This document shows positions 1-5,015 of a DNA stretch of 5,329 nt, one piece after another. Below the pieces are notes generated by a model. That model did no database searches. It saw nothing but the letters and a program-made list of their open reading frames with translations, and was not told the origin of the DNA. The stretch is from the NCBI GenBank assembly GCA_002793635.1, contig PFEM01000018.1:1734-7062 (forward strand), written 5' to 3'. Each line of letters starts with the position of its first letter. Within the stretch, counting starts at the first letter, position 1. Origin of the DNA: Candidatus Shapirobacteria bacterium CG10_big_fil_rev_8_21_14_0_10_48_15 (lineage in GTDB: Bacteria; Patescibacteriota; Microgenomatia; PFEM01). Made by a program: the position numbers and the translations under genes.

Positions 1-25
1 AAAAATAAAGATACTTGTGTTTCAA
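1..25 (-). CDS. secF: possible 5' end of secF (partial, cut by window edge)
   Basis: Directly after the secD stop on the minus strand, a TTG codon at 25-23 opens a frame reading MKHKYLYF before the window ends. SecF usually follows SecD, and its N-terminus is a short basic or aromatic stretch leading into the first membrane helix, which these eight residues resemble. No strong Shine-Dalgarno sequence precedes it. The gap to the secD stop is 5 nt, so coupled translation is plausible. The evidence is positional plus eight residues only; the true start could lie outside the window. Confidence 0.3.
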
Positions 26-30
26 CCAAT

Positions 31-1371
31 TCATTGAGATTTGCTAAAAGTGCGTAATAAGGTCCGGGAAACGACCACCCCGGTAAATAAACTGAGAAAA
101 ACGCCCAAGCTCAAGGTCAAAGCAAAACCGCGCACCAAACCAGAGGTGTTTAAAAACGACCAGTTGAAGGGATTGAACAAAATAAAGCAAGTAATCAGGG
201 TGCAAATATTGGCGTCACGAATTGAATCCCACGCCCGGCCAAAACCCAGCTCCATCGCAACGGCATGCGCTTTACCCGCCCGCTCTTCTTCTTTCATCCG
301 CTCAAAAATCAAAATATTACTGTCGACGGCCATCCCCATCGACAGCAAAAACCCCGCCACCCCCGGCAAAGTCAACGTCACCGGCAACAACTTATACAAA
401 GCCAGGGTAATCAACCCATAAATTACCAGACCTAAATCCGCCAGCAAGCCCAAGCGGCCGTAATAAGCCGCCATAAACAAAACCACCATCAATAGACCAA
501 TCAGGCCGGCGCGGACGCTTTTTTGGACGGAAGTTTCCCCTAAAATCGCGCCAATGTTGCGCTGCTGGATAATCTTGATCGGCACCGGCAGGGCGCCGGC
601 ATTGAGCTGGACCGACAAAGTTTTGGCCTGCTGCAATTCAAACTGACCCCGAATAATCGCTTGGCCACCGGTAATCGGCTCGTCCACCCGAGGCGTCATC
701 AAGGGCACTTCGTCCAAAAAAATCGCCACCGGTTTGCCGACGTTGGCTTCGGTAATCTGGGCAAACTGCTGCGCCCCTGCGGCAGAAAATTCCAAACCGA
801 CCACCGGCTCACCGGTATTGGGCTCAAACTGAACCGCCGACCGCGCTAAATCCGCCCCGGTCAAACCGGTCGGCTGAAAATCGGTCAAGGCCGCGGCCGC
901 CGTAGCTTCAGGGGCCAACGCCCGAAAATCAAGCTGGGCCGTCTGGCCGATCAAAGCGATCGCCTGACTGACGTCTTCTACCCCCGGCAACTCAACAATT
1001 AACCGGTAATCAGCCCCCAACTTGGAAGTCTGCACCAACGACTCGCTTAAACCAAACAAATCCACCCGACGCTGGATATTGGCAGCGGCCGATTCTAACG
1101 CCTGATCCCGATCGGCCGCGTCAATCAGCTGCATGTCCGCCTGGAAAACTACCTGACTGCCACCAGCCAAATCAATGCCTTTTTTGATCTCCAAATCGCG
1201 CGTAAATTGATTTTTGCCCAAACGCCAATTGATCCGGGGCCGGCGCAGCTGCCAATCAATTTGGTAACCCGCCACCTTGAATTTCAGCGGCACCACCGCC
1301 GGTAAATCAAGGAACAAAGACAACAAGCTGATGGCTAAAATGGCCCACAACAGGAAACGCTTTTTTTTCAT
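31..1371 (-). CDS. secD: SecD, protein-export membrane protein
   Basis: SecD is an RND-family subunit of the SecDF complex, which uses the proton-motive force to help pull secreted proteins through SecYEG. The product is 446 aa. Residues about 5-25 form the first membrane helix. Residues 65-71 (GIDLAGG) match the family signature after helix 1, and RRVDLFGLSE (101-110) and the LPG at 128-130 belong to the periplasmic P1 region. The C-terminal half has five membrane helices, with GMAVDSNILIFERMKEE (346-362) matching the conserved GMAVDANVLIFER block; the usual Ala is Ser351 here. GLVRGFALTLSLGV (411-424) is the typical last-helix signature. The ATG at 1371 is preferred over an upstream in-frame start at 1443 because it overlaps the abrB stop as ATGA and places the basic MKKKR just before the helix. 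No good Shine-Dalgarno is visible, which fits translational coupling. Confidence 0.96.
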   Translation of the reverse strand: MKKKRFLLWAILAISLLSLFLDLPAVVPLKFKVAGYQIDWQLRRPRINWRLGKNQFTRDLEIKKGIDLAGGSQVVFQADMQLIDAADRDQALESAAANIQRRVDLFGLSESLVQTSKLGADYRLIVELPGVEDVSQAIALIGQTAQLDFRALAPEATAAAALTDFQPTGLTGADLARSAVQFEPNTGEPVVGLEFSAAGAQQFAQITEANVGKPVAIFLDEVPLMTPRVDEPITGGQAIIRGQFELQQAKTLSVQLNAGALPVPIKIIQQRNIGAILGETSVQKSVRAGLIGLLMVVLFMAAYYGRLGLLADLGLVIYGLITLALYKLLPVTLTLPGVAGFLLSMGMAVDSNILIFERMKEEERAGKAHAVAMELGFGRAWDSIRDANICTLITCFILFNPFNWSFLNTSGLVRGFALTLSLGVFLSLFTGVVVSRTLLRTFSKSQ

Positions 1372-1568
1372 CGCCGTCTTTTCTTGATAAAGCTCTTGGC
1401 CAGAGGCAGCTGCTTGGTGCCGGAAAAACGATAAACCACACACCCGGTCTCCGGCGCCACCTCCACTTCGACTTGATCGCCGGACTTGATGCCCACCGTG
1501 TGGACAAAATCGGCCGGAATGGTCACCGCCAGACTGTTGCCGCTTCTGATAATTTTTTGTTTAGGCAT
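1368..1568 (-). CDS. AbrB/MazE-type (SpoVT-AbrB fold) DNA-binding protein
   Basis: This 66-aa protein reads as a single swapped-hairpin AbrB domain. KIIRSGNSLAVTIPADFV (5-22), then GIKSGDQVEVEV (26-37), match the family pattern of basic strand, GNS-x-x-VTIP, and G(I/L)xxGDxV. Such proteins dimerise and bind DNA as transition-state regulators or MazE-like antitoxins. The C-terminus is strongly basic (KKRRR, 62-66). I chose the ATG at 1568 because an alternative TTG at 1583 only adds five residues before the domain. The start overlaps the end of the upstream winged-helix gene by 8 nt and the stop overlaps the secD start by 4 nt, so translation is probably coupled both ways. No toxin gene is adjacent, so a regulatory role is more likely than an antitoxin role. 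The target is unknown. Confidence 0.88.
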   Translation of the reverse strand: MPKQKIIRSGNSLAVTIPADFVHTVGIKSGDQVEVEVAPETGCVVYRFSGTKQLPLAKSFIKKRRR

Positions 1569-2151
1569 TAGGCACTCGTCCAACTAAATCTTCTTCATCC
1601 CCCAGCAACATAATCCGCGAACCCGTCAAAATTCCCAGCAAAAAGGGGTCGCGGCGGCGGCGGCGAAACTCAAATTCCTGCCGGGTCATCACGCTGTAAT
1701 TGATCTCCCGTTGAAGCTGCCTCTCTTCCAGCTTGATGAGATTGACCAATTCCGCCATTTTGATTTCACCCACCACTAATAAATCAACTTCCCCCTCTCG
1801 CGTCGGCAGATGCCGAGCAAAGCGACCGGCCAGTAAGGCAAAATTAATGCGGCCCAATTTATGCTTATTCTCCACCAACTGACCCCCTAAACCCACTGTT
1901 TTGGAAATAATTGACAGCAAGTCGCCAAAAAGAGGGTGGTGCTTGTTAAACCAGTAATAAAGCCGGTTGCCCCGCGGTTCTTTTTTGAGCATTCCGGCCG
2001 CCTCCAGTCGCTGGAGCTCACGGCGCACCGCGTTGATTTCCTCACCCGTGAGACGAACCAGCTGGCGAACATAGAAAATCTCCGTGAGTTCGTGGAGAAA
2101 AATTTTGAGCAGTTTGATACGGACTTTAGAAACGATCAGCTCGTGAAGCAT
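1561..2151 (-). CDS. winged-helix protein with degenerate nucleotidyltransferase-like domain
   Basis: The product is 196 aa. Residues about 5-75 form a winged helix-turn-helix: SKVRIKLLKIFL, then YVRQLVRLTGEEINAVRREL (27-46, recognition region), LEAAGMLKKEPRGNRLYYW (49-67, wing) and the NKHHPLF linker. Residues 100-196 resemble the small MNT-type nucleotidyltransferase domain often fused to such winged helices, including DPFLLGILTGSRIMLLGDEEDL (168-189, cited in part). The active-site pattern GS...DxD is altered to GR (109-110) and ExD (121-123), so catalysis is doubtful and ligand sensing or DNA binding more likely. A run of five Arg lies at 163-167. The ATG at 2151 gives the domain its normal N-terminus, and a strong AGGAGG lies 15 nt upstream. 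The gene starts 4 nt after the DUF3048 stop and overlaps abrB at its end. Confidence 0.8.
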   Translation of the reverse strand: MLHELIVSKVRIKLLKIFLHELTEIFYVRQLVRLTGEEINAVRRELQRLEAAGMLKKEPRGNRLYYWFNKHHPLFGDLLSIISKTVGLGGQLVENKHKLGRINFALLAGRFARHLPTREGEVDLLVVGEIKMAELVNLIKLEERQLQREINYSVMTRQEFEFRRRRRDPFLLGILTGSRIMLLGDEEDLVGRVPNA

Positions 2152-2155
2152 GACC

Positions 2156-3346
2156 TCAATATTCCACCTCCTGGGTGGCAGGCACAACTTCAATCCAAAT
2201 GGGACCGCGGTTAAACTCGATTGGCTGGCCACGGCTGTCCAAAAACTTCGTGCGCGACTGGCGATCAGTTTTTTGCCAAGTGCCTTTGGTCACCTGACCA
2301 TCCTGAAAAATCAGCGCTTGGCCCTTGCCGATCACGGTATAAAACATATGCTTGTTATGATCCAACGGCCCCTCTTCCCTGACAAGCTGCACCACCACCG
2401 TCTTGGCAATCAACTGCTGATCATTGTTTAAATCCTGGTGGGACTGACCCCCAGTCGACCGCAGGTAATTATTTTTGGCCTGGTCATACTGCCAGTTGAC
2501 GACAAAATCTTGGTAGCCACTCCAAAAATTGAACTTGATACTATTCGTGCCGCCCCGATCATTGGTGGAAGCGTCATCCTTAAACGGCCAAGCCACAAAA
2601 GCGTCACTCCAAACTTCGCCGTCATGTTCGGCGCCAAAACCACGCTGTTGGGCCTCTGCCCAAAGCTTGTCGGTGCTCCCTACATAGGTATGCTCGGTGG
2701 CGGCCGGTCGACCCAAACGCTCATAGTCACGCCACATGGCCGGAAAACCCATGTCAAAGGTCGTATCAAAATCATTGCCCCCCCGGAAGCGCCAACCGAT
2801 CGCCTCCAGCAATTCCACCGCCCGTGCCCGGCTGGGAGTATCACTGTTTTCACCAAAACCGTTGGCACCACCCACATGGACAAACACCGGCGCCGCACCA
2901 TACTCGCTGGCAAAATTGACAAAGTAAACCCGGGCGCTTCTGATGGGGGCCGCCAGAACGTCAGCCGCCGCCGCGCCGCAGTAGAAAACCGCCAAAAAAC
3001 GGGTGATCCCGCCCTCGGCGACGGCTTCGTAAACCACGTCGGCGGAAGCAAGACCGGACTGGGGACGGGCATCAGTGTGATTTTCAATCATGACGGCCAT
3101 GGGCCGCCGCGCTTCCCAAATCGCCCGCTCGGCCTCGGTAAACATCCCACCATTGAGGGGGCAAGCGGCCGTCTTGGGCGCCGACAAATCAATCTGGTCT
3201 CGACCGGAGGAAATCTCGGTCGACGAAAGCGGTCCGGCGTTGCCCGTAAGGTGCGAAAAACGAAAAGCGGCGTAAGTAACCCCCGTTGAAGCCAAAAAAA
3301 GCAGCAGGGCTCCCAAAATAGTGAATAGTCTCTTGTTTGTTTTCAT
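2156..3346 (-). CDS. DUF3048 (YerB-like) exported or membrane-anchored protein
   Basis: The 396-aa protein starts with MKTNKR and a hydrophobic stretch at about 7-27, a signal peptide or N-terminal anchor. No lipobox Cys is visible. The DUF3048 domain covers about 75-255: RPMAVMIENHTDARPQSGL (81-99), DVVYEAVAEGGITRFLAVF (103-121), IRSARVYFV (135-143) and VFVHVGG (154-160) match the family's conserved blocks. The C-terminal YerB-like domain (about 265-390) contains FNFWSGY (272-278), GQALIFQDGQVTKGTW (342-357) and GPIWIEVVP (381-389). The family is widespread in Gram-positive and CPR bacteria and has no established reaction; extracytoplasmic location is inferred from the signal. The start overlaps the DUF4446 stop as ATGA and lacks a Shine-Dalgarno, which suggests translational coupling. 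Confidence 0.93.
   Translation of the reverse strand: MKTNKRLFTILGALLLFLASTGVTYAAFRFSHLTGNAGPLSSTEISSGRDQIDLSAPKTAACPLNGGMFTEAERAIWEARRPMAVMIENHTDARPQSGLASADVVYEAVAEGGITRFLAVFYCGAAAADVLAAPIRSARVYFVNFASEYGAAPVFVHVGGANGFGENSDTPSRARAVELLEAIGWRFRGGNDFDTTFDMGFPAMWRDYERLGRPAATEHTYVGSTDKLWAEAQQRGFGAEHDGEVWSDAFVAWPFKDDASTNDRGGTNSIKFNFWSGYQDFVVNWQYDQAKNNYLRSTGGQSHQDLNNDQQLIAKTVVVQLVREEGPLDHNKHMFYTVIGKGQALIFQDGQVTKGTWQKTDRQSRTKFLDSRGQPIEFNRGPIWIEVVPATQEVEY
2167..2172 (-). promoter_or_regulatory. Shine-Dalgarno of the winged-helix gene
   Basis: AGGAGG on the minus strand (2172-2167), within the end of the DUF3048 gene. It lies 15 nt from the ATG at 2151, slightly far; a GAGG closer to the ATG or a non-canonical ATT start at 2160 would be alternatives. 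It is the only clear Shine-Dalgarno in the minus-strand cluster, so this gene may be translated independently of its upstream neighbour. Confidence 0.6.
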
Positions 3347-3816
3347 TTAACTTTTTTGGCGTTTTTAATCGCCTGCTTTTCCTCGCTGGAAAAATCATAA
3401 TTTGTGGCCTTACCATGCCTGACCGGCTTAGCGTAAAAGCGCGTCGCTTCGCGGCCATGCAGGCTGGAAATGACAAACCCACTGTCGTGATCGTCCAAAA
3501 CCGCCAAGCAGAAGCTCTGGTTGCCGCCGGTCTCGGCAAAGGGGTTGAAACGAATCAGCCCCACTTTTTGAACATGGTTCAAAGCGTCTTTGTTGGCCTT
3601 GGCCAAATCCGCGACCAAGCCGTCCACTCTTTTGACCTCGCGTTGGGTATTGTCCAACAGCGCCTCCAAAATAGACTTAAGATCTTTTTTGGTAATGCCC
3701 GCCGTCAACTTCTGATAATGAGCCAGCAACCGATAAAAAAGCACTGACAGCCCTATCATCCAAATAATCAGAATAACCAGGGCTATTCCTGTAAATTGGC
3801 CAAAATCGAACAACAT
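3343..3816 (-). CDS. DUF4446 family membrane protein
   Basis: The 157-aa protein has one N-terminal membrane helix (about 8-31, rich in Ile, Leu and Val), a coiled, charged region (about 40-80), and then the DUF4446 core. HVQKVGLIRFNPFAETGGNQ (81-100), SFCLAVLDDHDSGFVISSLH (101-120) and GREATRFYAKPV (121-132) are the family signature, with SSEEKQAI near the end. Function is unknown; the family occurs in Firmicutes and is common in CPR genomes. The ATG at 3816 gives the usual family length. The frame continues upstream to 3981, but that part overlaps the preceding gene and has no family similarity. A promoter with TTGACT and TACAAT ends about 10 nt before the ATG, so this gene probably has its own transcript with a very short leader. 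Its stop overlaps the DUF3048 start. Confidence 0.92.
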   Translation of the reverse strand: MLFDFGQFTGIALVILIIWMIGLSVLFYRLLAHYQKLTAGITKKDLKSILEALLDNTQREVKRVDGLVADLAKANKDALNHVQKVGLIRFNPFAETGGNQSFCLAVLDDHDSGFVISSLHGREATRFYAKPVRHGKATNYDFSSEEKQAIKNAKKVK

Positions 3817-3832
3817 TTTTAAGATCCAGTTG

Positions 3833-3861
3833 ATTGTAAATTCGCCTGCCGGCAAAGTCAA
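3833..3861 (-). promoter_or_regulatory. sigma-70-type promoter for the DUF4446 gene
   Basis: On the minus strand, TTGACT (3861-3856) and TACAAT (3838-3833) are separated by exactly 17 nt. Each differs from the consensus hexamer by one base. The predicted transcription start, about 3826-3825, lies only 9-10 nt before the ATG at 3816 and leaves no room for a strong Shine-Dalgarno; only GGAT is visible. The promoter sits mostly in the 64-nt gap after the upstream gene's stop, so DUF4446 and downstream genes can be transcribed independently. Confidence 0.65.
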
Positions 3862-3880
3862 GAGCGATCGCAAGCCAATT

Positions 3881-4333
3881 TTAGGAAAAGGCAATGAAAA
3901 AGTGAATGTTGAACGGCCGTTCACCAAGGCTGCTTTCTTGGCGAATTCTTGCCGATCCGAACTGTTGGGCAACAGCAACAATTTGGGCCGCAGCCTGATT
4001 CATTTGGGATTTAAGCTTGTTTCGCATTGCCAAAATATCAACGACCGCAAAATTTATCGTGGCTGATTCCTGGTCCCTTTGGCGAGCAACCCGTCGGGCA
4101 GCCGCCACCATCCGATCGGCCTCTTGTTGACTCGCTTGATTAGCGTGTCGAAAATACTGCCAAGCGGCCATCCTGGCCGGCAATTCCTCGATGGGCGCGG
4201 TGGTGCTGTTTTCCGCCTCAATCGTCAAATCAGGAAATCGAGGTGCCACCCCGTCGCGAACAGCCGTCACAAAGTTATTGCACCTGATTTCAAATTCGGG
4301 AGGCTGAACCAAAAGATCAATTTCGGTAGTCAT
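3881..4333 (-). CDS. hypothetical protein, 150 aa, first gene of the minus-strand cluster
   Basis: I do not recognise this family. The sequence has an N-terminal part with likely short strands (MTTEIDLLVQPPEFEIRC, 1-18), then a long, probably helical region (about 48-126) rich in Ala, Gln and Arg, including ADRMVAAARRVARQRDQE (72-89) and NKLKSQMNQAAAQIVAVAQQ (105-124). The end is short and hydrophobic or aromatic (FNIHFFIAFS). There is no signal peptide or clear membrane helix, so it is probably cytoplasmic; the helical part may form a coiled coil. It is the first gene after a divergent promoter, and its ATG at 4333 lies 11 nt downstream of a TATAAT box with no Shine-Dalgarno. Base composition resembles its neighbours. 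It is supported as real by its promoter, its length and the absence of any other gene there. Confidence 0.7.
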   Translation of the reverse strand: MTTEIDLLVQPPEFEIRCNNFVTAVRDGVAPRFPDLTIEAENSTTAPIEELPARMAAWQYFRHANQASQQEADRMVAAARRVARQRDQESATINFAVVDILAMRNKLKSQMNQAAAQIVAVAQQFGSARIRQESSLGERPFNIHFFIAFS

Positions 4334-4336
4334 GTC

Positions 4337-4367
4337 TTGATGATATTATAGCAAAGTGATATATAAT
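4337..4367 (+). promoter_or_regulatory. promoter of the 97-aa gene, predicted leaderless
   Basis: TATAAT at 4362-4367 is a perfect -10 box. The best -35 is TTGATG at 4337-4342, with a longer than usual 19-nt spacer. Seven nucleotides after the -10 lies position 4374, the G of the GTG start codon, so transcription and translation may begin at the same base. This promoter interleaves with the opposing one of the minus-strand cluster. Confidence 0.55.
4345..4353 (-). promoter_or_regulatory. extended -10 promoter of the minus-strand cluster
   Basis: On the minus strand, TGC followed by TATAAT occupies 4353-4345, a perfect -10 hexamer with the TGN extension. The region 17 nt upstream (GCCCCC) is not a -35 match, as is typical for extended -10 promoters. 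The predicted transcription start, about 4338-4337, is only 4-5 nt before the ATG at 4333, so the mRNA would be almost leaderless. Confidence 0.6.
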
Positions 4368-4373
4368 GGGGGC

Positions 4374-4667
4374 GTGGCGAAAAAAAGGCGCACCAAACAA
4401 CAGAAAATCATCTTGCAATTGAAGCGCCAGCTGGCGCAAAAACAGACGCCCCAAACCACCTTTGCCGAACCTCGTCAAGGGGCAATTTCAGGTTCAGTTG
4501 AACCTGAAAGTAAACCACTAAAAAAGCCAAAGCTACCCTTTAAAAAGGCCGATGAACCAATCTTTTCTTCTGACCCACGCCTGATCAAAAAAGACCTGGC
4601 CAAAACGCTGATCCTGACGCTGGCCGTCATTAGCCTTGAGATCGTGCTATACTGGAAGCTAAGGTAA
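4374..4667 (+). CDS. small basic protein with C-terminal membrane helix, 97 aa, unknown function
   Basis: I choose the GTG at 4374, which yields the basic N-terminus MAKKRRTKQQ. An in-frame GTG at 4356 lies upstream of and across the -10 box and is unlikely to be transcribed. Residues 1-24 are very basic and probably helical. Residues 25-66 are a low-complexity Pro/Lys/Glu linker. DPRLIKKDLAKT (67-78) leads into a membrane helix of about 79-93, ending with a basic tail. The layout suggests a membrane protein with a long N-terminal cytoplasmic, possibly nucleic-acid- or ribosome-binding, part; that role is speculation. Small proteins of this build with KKDL before a terminal helix are common in CPR genomes, but I cannot name a family. 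It is followed 54 nt later by the zinc-ribbon gene. A perfect 24-bp palindrome lies inside it at 4486-4509. Confidence 0.75.
   Translation: MAKKRRTKQQKIILQLKRQLAQKQTPQTTFAEPRQGAISGSVEPESKPLKKPKLPFKKADEPIFSSDPRLIKKDLAKTLILTLAVISLEIVLYWKLR
4486..4509. repeat. perfect 11-bp inverted repeat with 2-nt spacer
   Basis: TTTCAGGTTCA (4486-4496) and its exact reverse complement TGAACCTGAAA (4499-4509) are separated by GT. The element lies in the part of the 97-aa gene that encodes the linker (about residues 38-45). As RNA it would form a 10-bp hairpin with a 4-nt loop; as DNA it resembles a dyad operator. No U-tract follows, so it is not an intrinsic terminator. Its function is unknown. Confidence 0.85.
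4645..4653 (+). promoter_or_regulatory. possible extended -10 promoter for the zinc-ribbon gene
   Basis: TGCTATACT (4645-4653) is an extended -10 element one base from consensus, near the end of the 97-aa gene. No -35 match is seen. A start near 4660 would give a leader of about 60 nt containing the 4671-4696 inverted repeat and the Shine-Dalgarno. Read-through from the upstream gene is an equally good explanation. Confidence 0.3.
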
Positions 4668-4670
4668 CGA

Positions 4671-4696
4671 CCTTCCTACGCCAAGGCTACGGAGGG
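4671..4696 (+). repeat. imperfect inverted repeat in the leader of the zinc-ribbon gene
   Basis: CCTTCC (4671-4676) pairs with GGAGGG (4691-4696), with one G-T wobble. Inside, GCC (4680-4682) faces GGC (4685-4687), with three mismatched positions between the two stems. The element fills most of the 54-nt gap between two genes and ends 7 nt before the Shine-Dalgarno region. It has no U-tract. Similar short hairpins of CCTACGCC...GGCTACGG type are, from memory, dispersed in some CPR genomes; that is not shown here. Confidence 0.45.
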
Positions 4697-4702
4697 CAAG
4701 GG

Positions 4703-4713
4703 AAAGGAGGTGA
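4703..4713 (+). promoter_or_regulatory. full-length Shine-Dalgarno for the zinc-ribbon gene
   Basis: AAAGGAGGTGA is complementary over 11 nt to the usual 16S rRNA 3' tail and is spaced 8 nt from the ATG at 4722. It identifies the start of this short gene and contrasts with the leaderless-type starts at 4333 and 4374. Confidence 0.9.
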
Positions 4714-4721
4714 AGAAAATT

Positions 4722-4868
4722 ATGGCAAGCTTTTATTGTGTCAAGTGCCGCGCTAAGAAAGAAGTTCCCGACACCCAAGTGGAAAGGGTCACCATGAAGA
4801 ATGGCAAACCCGCCAGCAAATCCAAATGTCCGGACTGCGGCACCACGATGTTTAAGATTGGTGCCTGA
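4722..4868 (+). CDS. DUF5679-type zinc-ribbon protein, 48 aa
   Basis: The product begins MASFYCVKCRAKKEV and ends KCPDCGTTMFKIGA. Two CxxC pairs (Cys6/Cys9 and Cys36/Cys39) form a zinc ribbon; between them is a basic segment with VTMKNGKPASK (23-33), a motif typical of DUF5679. The family is small, predicted to bind zinc and perhaps nucleic acid, and has no proven function. The length is normal for the family. The ATG is fixed by an 11-nt Shine-Dalgarno match, and a terminator follows 23 nt after the stop. It lies between the 97-aa membrane protein and rnpB on the same strand. Confidence 0.9.
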   Translation: MASFYCVKCRAKKEVPDTQVERVTMKNGKPASKSKCPDCGTTMFKIGA

Positions 4869-4891
4869 TCTTGTTTTGCCAAACTGTCCAC

Positions 4892-4925
4892 AAAAACCCG
4901 CCCCCGTTTCGGGAGGGTTTTTGTT
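4892..4925 (+). terminator. intrinsic terminator after the zinc-ribbon gene
   Basis: AAAAACCC (4892-4899) pairs with GGGTTTTT (4915-4922). An inner CCCG/CGGG stem closes a TTT loop (4903-4913), with a small asymmetric internal loop GCC/A. The T-run after the stem supports termination on the plus strand. The matching A-run on the left means it could also stop antisense transcripts. It separates the upstream unit from rnpB. Confidence 0.88.
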
Positions 4926-4981
4926 GTGCCAGCTAAAGCTCTCTGTTTAAATCCCAAGCACTTCTAATGAAGCTCATTTCC

Positions 4982-5010
4982 TTGAAAAATGGCTCCAAAT
5001 CAAGTATAAT
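4982..5010 (+). promoter_or_regulatory. rnpB promoter
   Basis: TTGAAA (4982-4987) and a perfect TATAAT (5005-5010) are separated by exactly 17 nt. The predicted start lies at about 5014-5017, in the GGGC just before the RNase P RNA. This is the most consensus-like promoter in the window, as expected for a highly expressed housekeeping RNA. Confidence 0.88.
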
Positions 5011-5015
5011 ATAGG

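Noticed and set aside
1372..1443. N-terminal extension of SecD by 24 residues
   Set aside because: It overlaps most of the abrB C-terminus; the ATG at 1371 gives an ATGA overlap and a normal basic start before helix 1.
1368..2151. Toxin-antitoxin module (MazE-like AbrB plus MNT-like protein)
   Set aside because: Neither a MazF/PIN-type toxin nor a HEPN partner is present; both proteins look like regulators, and the overlap continues into secD.
2438..3289. Long open frame on the plus strand (283 codons)
   Set aside because: It lies wholly antisense to the DUF3048 gene, whose family blocks are clear; its translation shows no domain and it has no convincing ribosome site.
3864..3871. GCGATCGC octamer (HIP1-like)
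   Set aside because: A single copy in the window; nothing shows it is over-represented.
3817..3981. N-terminal extension of DUF4446 by 55 residues
   Set aside because: It overlaps the upstream gene, lacks family similarity and would place the start upstream of the TTGACT/TACAAT promoter.
4356..4373. GTG at 4356 as start of the 97-aa protein
   Set aside because: It precedes and spans the perfect -10 box, so it would not be on the transcript from that promoter; the product from 4374 starts with a sensible basic MAKKRR.
4486..4509. Palindrome as an intrinsic terminator
   Set aside because: No T-run follows, the stem is AT-rich at the base, and it lies in the middle of an intact reading frame.
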